Source: an uncultured Roseibium sp.
GTDB taxonomy: Bacteria; Pseudomonadota; Alphaproteobacteria; Rhizobiales; Stappiaceae
Direction: 5' to 3'
Length of the DNA stretch: 64,000 nt
Assembly (NCBI RefSeq): GCF_947496995.1
Contig: NZ_CANMFD010000004.1
Coordinates: 62,001-126,000 of the forward strand
Positions within the stretch are counted from its first letter, which is position 1; every line of letters begins with the position of its first letter. A program made the position numbers and the translations under genes. Shown here one piece after another: positions 38,363 through 46,805 of this stretch. The notes below the pieces were generated by a model, which was not told where the DNA came from, ran no database searches, and was given only the letters and a program-made list of their open reading frames with translations.

Positions 38363-39361
38363 ATGATGACCAAGGCACGATCCATCGATCCGGAGCAACT
38401 CGCCTGCGATCTGAAGGCGGGAAAGCGCGCCGCGCTGGCGCGGGCGATCACGCTGGTGGAATCGAAAAAAACCGACCACCGGCGCCTCGCCCATCGTCTG
38501 GTCCAGGATCTCCTGCCCTTGACGGGAAATGCCCTGCGCGTCGGCATTACCGGCGTGCCGGGCGTCGGCAAATCCACGACGATCGACACGCTTGGCTCCA
38601 ATCTCACCGCCGCAGGGCACAAGGTTGCGGTTCTCGCCGTCGATCCGTCCTCGACCCGCACGGGTGGATCGATCCTCGGTGACAAGACCCGCATGGCAAG
38701 GCTCGCGGTCGATCCGAATGCCTTCATCCGCCCGTCCCCTTCCGCAGGTACGCTCGGCGGAGTTGCCGCCAAGACCCGCGAAACGATGCTCTTGTGCGAG
38801 GCGGCAGGCTTTGACGTCATCCTGGTGGAAACCGTCGGCATCGGCCAGTCGGAAACCACGGTCGCCGACATGGTCGACTTCTTCCTCGTCCTGATGCTGC
38901 CCGGTGCGGGCGACGAGCTTCAGGGGATCAAGAAGGGCGTTCTGGAGATCGCTGACATGATCGCCGTCAACAAGGCCGAGGGAGACGGGCTGACAGGCGC
39001 CAGGTCCGCCGCCTCGAACTACCGTGCCGCGCTGCATATCCTCGCCCCCAGATCCCCGACCTGGACGCCGCCGGTGATCACCATCTCGGGTCTTGCCAAC
39101 GAGGGCCTGGACCATCTCTGGGAGCAGATCGGCATCTACCGCGAACGCACACAGGCCAGCGGCGAATGGCAGGAAAAACGCAGCCGGCAGCAAGTCGCCT
39201 GGATGTGGGACATGCTGCGCCAGCGGATGATGGAAGCGCTCACGACCAACCGGCACACCGCCGACCGCCTGAAAACCCTGGAAGCCAGCGTTCGCGACGG
39301 CACGACAGCCGTTTCCTTCGCCGTGGACGAATTGGCACAGCTGATGGGCCTGGAGGAATGA
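38363..39361 (+). CDS. meaB: Methylmalonyl-CoA mutase-associated GTPase MeaB
   Basis: A 332-residue G3E GTPase that gates cobalamin loading and protects methylmalonyl-CoA mutase. It shows Walker A GVPGVGKSTT near residue 65 and the DPSSTRTGGSILGDKTRM switch region. The VETVGIGQSETTVADMVDFF block and the base-specificity motif NKAEGD follow. This is the ArgK/MeaB signature. It is unlinked to mutAB (13 kb away). It starts with ATGATG at 38363. The pyroglutamyl-peptidase gene follows by eight bases, suggesting co-transcription. Confidence 0.95.
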   Translation: MMTKARSIDPEQLACDLKAGKRAALARAITLVESKKTDHRRLAHRLVQDLLPLTGNALRVGITGVPGVGKSTTIDTLGSNLTAAGHKVAVLAVDPSSTRTGGSILGDKTRMARLAVDPNAFIRPSPSAGTLGGVAAKTRETMLLCEAAGFDVILVETVGIGQSETTVADMVDFFLVLMLPGAGDELQGIKKGVLEIADMIAVNKAEGDGLTGARSAASNYRAALHILAPRSPTWTPPVITISGLANEGLDHLWEQIGIYRERTQASGEWQEKRSRQQVAWMWDMLRQRMMEALTTNRHTADRLKTLEASVRDGTTAVSFAVDELAQLMGLEE

Positions 39362-39368
39362 GCGACGG

Positions 39369-39977
39369 ATGAACAATGCGCTCAAAACCATTCTGGTCAC
39401 AGGCTTCTCTCCGTTTCCGGGTGCTCCGGTAAATCCGACCGAGAGGCTGATGCGCCGTCTGCCGATACGGCTGGGCGGCAACCGGTCCGGCTGCCGTTTC
39501 CTGTTTCATGTCTTGCCGACGACCTGGGCAGGCCGGGCCGACGTGACGGACAGGCTCCGCCGCGAGATCCGGCCGGACGCCATTGTTCACTTCGGTGTCG
39601 ACGGTACCCGCCGCACGCTCAATATCGAAACCCGTGCGGTCAACCGCGCGATCCGTGTGCGCCCCGATGCCGAGGGCCATGCGCCCGCGCGTCCGGAACT
39701 CGGCCGCGGCCTCGAACGCACCCGCAGCAGCACCCTGCCCGGCCGGGCACTTTGCCAGGCGGCCGGAGCAGCAGGTGCGCCTGCGCTGGTGTCCACCGAC
39801 GCCGGCACCTATCTGTGCAACGCCACGCTCTGGGACTCCATCGGCTCCAGCATTCCAAGCATCTTCGTACATGTTCCCGCGCTCCCCAGGGGCCGCCGCG
39901 ACGGGCGTCCGTCCTACCATGTGGTTGAAGACGCGGCAGTCCGTCTTCTGCAGGAAACCGCCAGGCGCTTGCGCTGA
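39369..39977 (+). CDS. Pyroglutamyl-peptidase I (C15 family)
   Basis: A 202-residue cysteine peptidase that removes N-terminal pyroglutamate. The pattern TGFSPFPGAPVNPTE is the family N-terminus. The catalytic glutamate region aligns with LNIETRAVN, the cysteine is in DAGTYLCN, and the histidine is in FVHVP. All three catalytic elements appear present. It is slightly shorter and more Arg-rich than typical Pcp. It lies eight bases after meaB and shares its direction. Confidence 0.82.
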   Translation: MNNALKTILVTGFSPFPGAPVNPTERLMRRLPIRLGGNRSGCRFLFHVLPTTWAGRADVTDRLRREIRPDAIVHFGVDGTRRTLNIETRAVNRAIRVRPDAEGHAPARPELGRGLERTRSSTLPGRALCQAAGAAGAPALVSTDAGTYLCNATLWDSIGSSIPSIFVHVPALPRGRRDGRPSYHVVEDAAVRLLQETARRLR

Positions 39978-40081
39978 AGCGCTTCAGGTTAAGACCGCAA
40001 CCGGCACACCTCTTGCTCCTTTCGGAAAGGAAACCGGATCGCTTCCCATTCCGGGACGCTGAAAGCAACTGGTCGGAGCCC

Positions 40082-41452
40082 ATGACACGAGAAACATCAA
40101 AACTGAACCGCCGAGCGTTTCTTGCCGGGACAGCTTTGTGCCTTTCCGGGACAGCGGTTTCCGCGCAAATGAAGGTCGCCGACCTCAGGGGCTCCATAGA
40201 TTCCGCCGAACTTGGGCTGGTTCCCAACGCCTCGGACGATCAGACCGCCCAGTTCCAGAACGCCGTCAACCGCGCCGTTGAACGCGGCCGTGCGCTGTTT
40301 CTGCCTGCCGGCACCTATCCAGTCGCCAATCTGCGGCTGCCGTCCGGCACGCTCATCGTCGGCGTTCCGGGCCGCACCCGGCTTGTCTATCAGGGCGGCG
40401 GCGGACAGCTCATCCGCGCCGAAGGTGTCAGCAATATCGGTCTTACCGGGCTCACCTTCGACGGCGCCAACCGCTCCATCGGCGACTTCACCGAAGGCCT
40501 GCTGCACTTCATCGGCGTCCGCAATGCGGTGCTGGACAATTGCGAGATCACCGGCTCGTCCAAAATGGGCCTTGTCATGGACCGTTGCTCGGGCCGGGTG
40601 GAGAACTGCCGTATTTCAGGCGCAGCCGAAGCCGGGCTTCGGTCCAACGAGGCCGTCGGCCTCGCGATCACCGGCAACACGGTCACAGACTGCGCCAATG
40701 GCGGCATCTGGGTGCATCGCTGGCGCGAGGGGGAGGACGGCACCATCGTCTCCGGAAACCGGGTCGAGCGTATCGGCGCCCGCTACGGCGGCACGGGACA
40801 GTTCGGCAACGGCATCAACGTGTTCCGCGCCCACGGCGTGATGATATCCAACAACCGGATCGCCGACTGCGCCTTTTCCGCCATCCGCTCCAACACCGGA
40901 TCGAATGTGCAGATCATCGGCAACTCCTGCCTGCGTTCCGGCGAAACCGGGATCTATTCCGAATTCGGCTTTCAGGGTGCCGTGATCTCCGACAACATCG
41001 TCGACGGCGGCACGACGGGGATTTCAATCGCCAATTTCATGGATGGCGGCCGCATGGCCGTGTGCTCCGGAAATCTCGTCCGCAACATTTCCGACGTCGG
41101 CCCCTACCCGTCTGAAGTCGCCGGTTTCGGCATCGGCATTTCCGCGGAAGCCGACACCGCCCTGACCGGCAACGTGATCGAGGGCGCGCCGAAATTCGGG
41201 TTGCTGCTCGGCTGGGGACCCTACATGCGCAACATCGCCGCTTCCCAGAATATCATCCGGGATTGTGGCACGGGCATTGCCGTCACCGTGGTCGAAGGCG
41301 CCGGGCCGGCCGTCATCACCAACAATATCGTCCAGGGTGCAAAATCTGGATCGATCAACGGTTTCCGCTGGCTGGAAAAGGTCACGGGCGAACTCAACAA
41401 CGCTTCGGAATTTGACAACCTGACCATACAGGGCAACCAGATCGCCGCCTGA
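40082..41452 (+). CDS. TIGR03808-type Tat-exported beta-helix protein
   Basis: A 456-residue secreted protein. The N-terminus holds a twin-arginine signal (KLNRRAFLAGTALCLSG) and the body is a right-handed parallel beta-helix of repeating strands (ISNNRIADC, VISDNIVDGG, LTGNVIEGA). This combination matches the TIGR03808 family found in Rhizobiales, whose function is unknown. A carbohydrate-active or surface-binding role is only guessed from the fold. The ATG at 40082 follows GGAG; the upstream start at 40013 would bury the Tat signal. Confidence 0.85.
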   Translation: MTRETSKLNRRAFLAGTALCLSGTAVSAQMKVADLRGSIDSAELGLVPNASDDQTAQFQNAVNRAVERGRALFLPAGTYPVANLRLPSGTLIVGVPGRTRLVYQGGGGQLIRAEGVSNIGLTGLTFDGANRSIGDFTEGLLHFIGVRNAVLDNCEITGSSKMGLVMDRCSGRVENCRISGAAEAGLRSNEAVGLAITGNTVTDCANGGIWVHRWREGEDGTIVSGNRVERIGARYGGTGQFGNGINVFRAHGVMISNNRIADCAFSAIRSNTGSNVQIIGNSCLRSGETGIYSEFGFQGAVISDNIVDGGTTGISIANFMDGGRMAVCSGNLVRNISDVGPYPSEVAGFGIGISAEADTALTGNVIEGAPKFGLLLGWGPYMRNIAASQNIIRDCGTGIAVTVVEGAGPAVITNNIVQGAKSGSINGFRWLEKVTGELNNASEFDNLTIQGNQIAA

Positions 41453-41499
41453 GTATTCCCTTTCGAACATGAGGGCATGACCGCACCCGGCGGCCGGCA

Positions 41500-42300
41500 T
41501 CAGTCGAGAGAAAACCTCAGGGACAGGCAGGACAAGCCACCATCCACCTTGCCCGCCTCGTGGGTCGGTAGAACAACCGTATCGAACCCGGCGTCCCTTA
41601 TGGCGGCAAGCGTCTTCGGATAGCCTTCCGGGACGAGCACCACGTCGTTCACACGGATGACGTTGGCCGCATAATCCTCGCCTTCCGGCACCTCGATCAC
41701 CCGGCGTCCGGAGAAAAAGCCGCTTTCCGCCATGACTTTCGTTGCCAGAATGACGCCGTCTCCCAGCGTCGAGCAGGCCGTCTTGAAATGCAGCACTCCT
41801 TCCGGAGTGTCACAGACTTCAGCCCTGTATCCCCACGTCCCCAGCAGCGCCGCAAAGGCATTGGCGCCGTCCCGGTCGGTGCGGGCGGACAGGCCGATCA
41901 GGATGACATCGTCCAACATCAGAACATCGCCGCCGTCGACATGACCCGAGCCCGGCAGCTCGACAACCTTGCCGAAATGCCGGTCCAGCGCGGCGCGGAT
42001 TTCCCGGCCCTCACCCAGCCGGCTTTCAGCTCCGGGCCGCAGCTGGATCGCGCCTTCCGGAAGGCAGAAGGCCGGGTCTTCGACGAAACAGCTGTCCGGA
42101 TAATCCTCCAGCGGCGGAAGAACATCGACGCTCAGACCGGCGCCCCGCAAGGCCTGCACGTAAAGCTCGTGTTCCTGCCGGAATTTTTGGCCGCTGGGAT
42201 TGCCTGCATCGACCGCACGAAGGCCCCCGGCGACACTGTCGGCGGGGGTTCTGGTGATCGCATGGGTGAAACGGAAAGACAGACCGGCCCGCGGTGGCAT
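41500..42300 (-). CDS. Dimethylarginine dimethylaminohydrolase (DDAH family)
   Basis: A 266-residue amidino-hydrolase. The fold is the pentein propeller: FVEDPAF holds the first acidic residue, GHVDGGDVL the catalytic histidine, HFKTACS a conserved loop and LSCLSLR the catalytic cysteine near the C-terminus. These match DDAH, which hydrolyses methylated arginine to citrulline and methylamines; a related amidino substrate is possible. It is last of three leftward amino-nitrogen genes (aminotransferase, asparaginase, DDAH) with short gaps. Confidence 0.9.
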   Translation of the reverse strand: MPPRAGLSFRFTHAITRTPADSVAGGLRAVDAGNPSGQKFRQEHELYVQALRGAGLSVDVLPPLEDYPDSCFVEDPAFCLPEGAIQLRPGAESRLGEGREIRAALDRHFGKVVELPGSGHVDGGDVLMLDDVILIGLSARTDRDGANAFAALLGTWGYRAEVCDTPEGVLHFKTACSTLGDGVILATKVMAESGFFSGRRVIEVPEGEDYAANVIRVNDVVLVPEGYPKTLAAIRDAGFDTVVLPTHEAGKVDGGLSCLSLRFSLD

Positions 42301-42346
42301 GAGAAATCTCCAGACAGAATGACAGGCGGAAAGCCGAGATGGGACC

Positions 42347-43375
42347 TCAGTTAAGCGCCGATTTCAGCTCTGACAGGAACTCCGGCCTTGGCTTGATATG
42401 CCCCGCCTGAATTCCCCGCCGCGTCAGAACCGGAGGGTTGACGAGACCGTCCAGAAGCACGGCTTCGTCGTCATTGAGGTCAAGCATCGTCTCGATGACG
42501 GTTGCCATCATTACTTCGGCCGCGCGTGTAGCGCCGTCGTCGCATTTCAGCGCCACACCGAAGCCGAGCTCGGGGATGGAGGCGCAGAACACCCCTTCCG
42601 CACCGGTCTTGACGAAAACCCTGCCACGGAAGCCTTCCATCACCTTGGTGCAGAAACGGTCAGCCCCCGCAACCATGTAGGGCTCGTTGATACAGGCATC
42701 AAACAGCCGCTGCGCGGCATCCGCCCGCAGAGGTTCCAGCCCCTCTCCGGTCCCGAATGCGGCAAACGCACGAGCGAAGCTCTTCAGCGGCGAGGCATAG
42801 GTCGGAATCGAGCAGCCGTCCGTGCCGCAGACGTCTTCGGTCAGGGTGTCGCCGGTCAGCTGTTCCATCACCAGCCGGATTTCGCGCTGGACAGGATGGA
42901 AAGGTTCGACATAGCCACGGGTTTCAACGCCCATGATCTTTGCAAGCCCGAGGAACCCGGCGTGCTTGCCCGAACAGTTGTTGTGCAGTCCACAAGGCGT
43001 CTCGTCGGCGAGGATCAGTTTGGCCGCATCCTCCATGCGCTGCGGCCATTGCGGCCCGCATTCCAGCGCGTCTTCGGTGAGGCCGGCCTTCAGCAGCATG
43101 ACCCTGGCCGCATTGGCATGCATTTCCTCGCCGTTGTGGGAGGCGCAGGCGAGCGCCAGCTCGGCATCCGTCAGGGCCAGCGCTTCGGCCGCACCCGATT
43201 CCACCAGCGGCAGAGCCTGCATCGCTTTGATGGCGGACCTGGGAAACACACGGGCGTCCACATTGCCGATGCTGCAAACGAGTTTGCCGCCAGCATCGCA
43301 AACCGCCACGCTGCCGCGGTGAAGACTTTCGGTCAGGCTGCCGCGGGTAACGTCCACGAGTGCGGGATTGTCCAT
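42347..43375 (-). CDS. L-asparaginase II (rhizobial AnsA/AsnA-type)
   Basis: A 342-residue enzyme of the asparaginase_II family (the Rhizobium etli type, unrelated to the classical E. coli enzymes). Matching blocks are VDVTRGSLTESLHRGSVAVC, PRSAIKAMQALPLVESGAA, ACASHNGEEMH and LHNNCSGKHAGFL. It hydrolyses asparagine to aspartate and ammonia. The start MDNPALV at 43375 is favoured because homologues begin close to this point; longer frames to 43387 or 43435 are possible. It lies between the DDAH and aminotransferase genes on one strand. Confidence 0.86.
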   Translation of the reverse strand: MDNPALVDVTRGSLTESLHRGSVAVCDAGGKLVCSIGNVDARVFPRSAIKAMQALPLVESGAAEALALTDAELALACASHNGEEMHANAARVMLLKAGLTEDALECGPQWPQRMEDAAKLILADETPCGLHNNCSGKHAGFLGLAKIMGVETRGYVEPFHPVQREIRLVMEQLTGDTLTEDVCGTDGCSIPTYASPLKSFARAFAAFGTGEGLEPLRADAAQRLFDACINEPYMVAGADRFCTKVMEGFRGRVFVKTGAEGVFCASIPELGFGVALKCDDGATRAAEVMMATVIETMLDLNDDEAVLLDGLVNPPVLTRRGIQAGHIKPRPEFLSELKSALN

Positions 43376-43444
43376 GTGGTTTCTCATCCGGAACAGGGTC
43401 ATTTTCCGCGTCCACCTGAACGCGAAACATTTCAAGCAGATAAC

Positions 43445-44623
43445 CTAGGCGGATTCGGCCCGCCCTGCAGTCAAAAAGGCAGAGAGCCGCGCCAGGGCCT
43501 CGTCGATGACCTCCTCCCGCTTGCAGAAACAGAAGCGGATATAACCGGTCGGCGCATCGGATCCGTAGAAGGCCGAAACAGGCACGGCAGCAACGCCTGC
43601 CTGTTTCACCAGCGTCTCGCAGGCCTCGACATCCGTCCTGCCCAGTCCGAGACCTGCAAAGCCACACGTCAGGAAATAGGTCGCCTTGCAGGGAAGAACA
43701 GTGAAACCGAGAGCGGCCAGACCGTCCGCCATCCGGTCGCGCTTCGTCATCAGGTCATGCGTGAAGGCCTGATAGTAATCGTCATCCTTGCGCAGGCCGA
43801 AGGCAACCGCCTTTTGCAGAGCCGGAGGCGTCGTGAACGTCACCCATTGATGCGCCTTTGCAATCGGGTCCAACAGGCCGGCCGGTCCGGTGACATAGCC
43901 GACCTTCCATCCGGTCAGCGAGAATGTCTTGCCGGCGGACCCGATCCGCACCGTGCGCTCACGCATGCCGTCGAAAGCCATGAGAGGCCTGTGTGAAAGC
44001 CCCTCAAACACCAGATGCTCATAGACTTCGTCACAGATCGCATAGGCATCGTGTTTGATGCAAAGGTCCGCGATGAATTGCAGCTCGTCGTCGGAAAACA
44101 CCTTGGCGGTCGGGTTCATCGGATTGTTGAGGAGAATGGCCTTGGTCTTGTCGGAAAACGCGTTCTGCAGCGCCTGCCTGTCCAGTTGCCACTCCGGCGG
44201 TGTCACCCGCACGCGGACAGGCACACCGCCCGCCCGTTTTACAATCGGCAGATAGCAGTCATACAGCGGTTCGATCAGCACCACTTCATCGCCGGGAGAC
44301 ACGAGCGCGAGAATACAGTCGGCAAGTGCCTCCGTTGCACCCGACGTCACCAGAACCTCGCTCAGGGGATCGATGTCGAGGCCGTAAAAGCGCTTGTTCG
44401 TCTCCGCAACCGCCTGGCGCAATTCCGGCACGCCGAGCATAGGCGGATACTGGTTCGGTCCGTCCTGCAGCGCCCGCGCCGCGGCCTCGCGGATGTCTTC
44501 CGGCCCGTCCACATCGGGGAACCCCTGCCCCAGATTGACCGCGCCATGAGCCATGGCAAGACGGGACATGGTTTCAAACACGGTCGTGTCGATGCCGGTA
44601 AACACCGGATTGGTCGGCTTCAT
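43445..44623 (-). CDS. Class I/II PLP aminotransferase
   Basis: A 392-residue fold-type I PLP enzyme. The PLP lysine lies in SAGKTFSLTGWKVGY, the cofactor ring-contact Asp in AICDEVYEHLVF and the start region in NLGQGFPDVDG. The pattern resembles the kynurenine/methionine aminotransferase (YbdL) group or aspartate-like aminotransferases. The ATG at 44623 follows GGGAGGAACC. It is first of three leftward genes, with asparaginase and DDAH downstream. Confidence 0.87.
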   Translation of the reverse strand: MKPTNPVFTGIDTTVFETMSRLAMAHGAVNLGQGFPDVDGPEDIREAAARALQDGPNQYPPMLGVPELRQAVAETNKRFYGLDIDPLSEVLVTSGATEALADCILALVSPGDEVVLIEPLYDCYLPIVKRAGGVPVRVRVTPPEWQLDRQALQNAFSDKTKAILLNNPMNPTAKVFSDDELQFIADLCIKHDAYAICDEVYEHLVFEGLSHRPLMAFDGMRERTVRIGSAGKTFSLTGWKVGYVTGPAGLLDPIAKAHQWVTFTTPPALQKAVAFGLRKDDDYYQAFTHDLMTKRDRMADGLAALGFTVLPCKATYFLTCGFAGLGLGRTDVEACETLVKQAGVAAVPVSAFYGSDAPTGYIRFCFCKREEVIDEALARLSAFLTAGRAESA

Positions 44624-44787
44624 GGTTCCTCCCGCAAGTATTTTGCGCGGTTTTAATCCTCCGGAAGATGCGCGTCGAGCTTTTTCCTGACGGCTTGAAG
44701 ACAGTCGTGCGCGTGCCGGGCTCAGCACCGGATTCAACCGGCCCTCCCCCTCTTCGCTTCAAGATCCAGACCGGGAGAGTTAGAATA

Positions 44788-45531
44788 TCAGCTCATTTCG
44801 AACTGGAGCCGGGTCAAAAATTTGGTGGCAGGTTCACGCCGATTGGAATCGTCCTGCCCATCCCCTTCGGTGTTCCCGATCCGACGTCTGAGAACGTCCT
44901 CGATCAGGGGAACCAGGTCGGCGTGTTTCACATGCAGGAAATGATAGAAGGCGATTTCCTTCAACGGAGGCTGAATCGAGAAGACATCGCTCAAACCCAT
45001 TTCGCTGATAAGCCGATGGCCGGAGTTTTCACTGATAACAACCACGTCGACGCGGTCCCGAAGAAGCATCTCCATCAGCTGTTCGGGTGTTTCCGCCGTC
45101 CAGACTTCCGAAAAACCCTCGGTGATCTCAGCTCCGAAGCGCGCGCCGGATATGTGCCCGGCCCTGAGATACTTGAGCTCGGACAGGGATTTTCCCTGCA
45201 ATTGCGAATTGCGGGTAAAAGCAGAAATGCGCGAGACCACGACAGGTACATCGACCCGGATCAGTGTCTCGTACCGATCGGCGACATTCTTGATCCGCAC
45301 GAGTTCGCCGTCGGTTTTGCCCGAAGCGGCGTCGAGAAGAGCCCGGCGCGGGTTCGAAATGACTGTCTCGATCTCGATACCCAGTTCCGCATAGGCACTG
45401 GAAAGGATCTGTTCGGCGACCGGCGTGAAACCTCGCGCCGTAAAGCCCGAAAAGCGCAGTTTTTCTTGCGCGGATACACAGCTTGCGGATGTCAGGATGC
45501 CACAAAGGGCATAGACAAGTAGCCGGTGCAT
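44788..45531 (-). CDS. Orphan family-3 solute-binding-like protein
   Basis: A 247-residue exported protein. After a signal (MHRLLVYALCGILTSASCVSA) the segment RGFTPVAEQILSSAYAELGI and later VDVVVISENSG fit the SBP_bac_3 fold, though more weakly than usual. It ends in a polar tail. No ABC permease is nearby. The ATG at 45531 follows GGGGAGC. Family-3-like orphan proteins are common in alphaproteobacteria and may act as sensors. Confidence 0.72.
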   Translation of the reverse strand: MHRLLVYALCGILTSASCVSAQEKLRFSGFTARGFTPVAEQILSSAYAELGIEIETVISNPRRALLDAASGKTDGELVRIKNVADRYETLIRVDVPVVVSRISAFTRNSQLQGKSLSELKYLRAGHISGARFGAEITEGFSEVWTAETPEQLMEMLLRDRVDVVVISENSGHRLISEMGLSDVFSIQPPLKEIAFYHFLHVKHADLVPLIEDVLRRRIGNTEGDGQDDSNRREPATKFLTRLQFEMS

Positions 45532-45762
45532 ATGCTCCCCCCAATGGTGCGCAACTGCCGGATTTGTGAAATCACGACTGTTCCAGACAGATTTCCGGAA
45601 ATTCAACACACCTTAACTCTAGGAGTAGCTATCGGACCAATGCAACCTGTCGGCTTTGCGCCCGTAGATAATGACACTGTCCGAATTTACATGCGGACAA
45701 CGCTCTCGTCAGTTGAAGAAGCGCATTCACATGCTGCGAACCAACCGGACAGGCGGATGTCG

Positions 45763-46515
45763 TTATGACGGTGCCCGGGAATATTCCCGGGTAATCCTGT
45801 CGACATAGCCTTCATCGACAAGATCCCTGATGATCCTGTTCAGCGTGTCAATCCGTCCGGCCCACGCGGATTTCTTGGAGACCCCGAGAAAAAGATCCAC
45901 GGCGCTGCCCGGACTGTAAGGCGCTTTTTCAACGACGGCAGCCAGTCCCTGCTGTCTGATATAATAATCGAATTGGCAATCTGTCCCGATCACCACTGCA
46001 AATCGGCGCTTCAGCAGCATGTCGATGAGGGTCTGTTCCGCCGGAACGCCGACCTTGTTCAGGGTTGCGTCCGTATCGAACCGGTCGAAATGGGCCGAAT
46101 GCAGCACGTAGCCGATCTGGTGTCCGGCAAGGTCCGAGTAGCCGCGAATATCCTGTGACACTCCGCGCAGCGAGTAGAACGCCGTCCTGCATTGGAAATA
46201 GGGCGTATCCGTATAGACGATGTATTTGGCCTGTTCGTCCCGGTAGGCCAGGCCGGTCATGACATCGACGGCACCGCTCTGCATCGAGGCGAGCCCCCGT
46301 CCCCAGGGCATCTGGGCGACCTTCAGGTCCGCATCGCTTCGCCTGGCAATCTCCCTGATGAGATCCACATCCGGTCCCGCCTTGCTCCTGAGTGCCGGTA
46401 TTGTCCTTGGGGACCACTCGTCCGTTGCCAGCAGCATCTCGGCCGCCTTCACCGGAAAAGTCGCAGCTGCAAGTAGAAGAAGCGGCAGCAAGCACCGGAG
46501 GGGAACAAACGACAT
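45763..46515 (-). CDS. Orphan family-3 solute-binding-like protein
   Basis: A 250-residue exported protein with a signal (LLPLLLLAAATFPVKA) and an SBP_bac_3-type body (ATDEWSPRTIP, PDVDLIREIARRS, MQSGAVDVMTGLAYRDEQ). Again no permease is adjacent. It lies 231 bp upstream of another orphan family member on the same strand. They are not close paralogues by eye; both look like distinct members of a broad family. Ligand unknown. Confidence 0.78.
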   Translation of the reverse strand: MSFVPLRCLLPLLLLAAATFPVKAAEMLLATDEWSPRTIPALRSKAGPDVDLIREIARRSDADLKVAQMPWGRGLASMQSGAVDVMTGLAYRDEQAKYIVYTDTPYFQCRTAFYSLRGVSQDIRGYSDLAGHQIGYVLHSAHFDRFDTDATLNKVGVPAEQTLIDMLLKRRFAVVIGTDCQFDYYIRQQGLAAVVEKAPYSPGSAVDLFLGVSKKSAWAGRIDTLNRIIRDLVDEGYVDRITREYSRAPS

Positions 46516-46722
46516 ATAGCAACCCTGGATTTCAATAGGCTTCGCGATTATTAGGAAGGATATTAATTAATAATATCAAAAAGTTAGGAATAATTGAATC
46601 TACCCGCGGAAATTACACGGCAAATGCCTGTAAACGCTAGGTCACTCTGGCAGGGACCGGATGAAGACACCCTCACCGCCCTGGGTCGCTCTTGCCTTCC
46701 CGGCCCTGCTTTCCCTGGCCTG

Positions 46723-46739
46723 TAAGCGCATTGCGCTTA
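46723..46739. promoter_or_regulatory. 17-bp palindrome upstream of the cyclase gene
   Basis: TAAGCGCA (46723-46730) and TGCGCTTA (46732-46739) form a perfect inverted repeat around one base. It lies 66 bp before the cyclase start codon. It could be an operator or a hairpin; no partner regulator is known. Confidence 0.4.
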
Positions 46740-46805
46740 AGTCCGGAATTTGACAGAGATTGAGATATAGTCGGATTTGGTCAGGCCTGTTTCGGGCCGT
46801 GCCCT

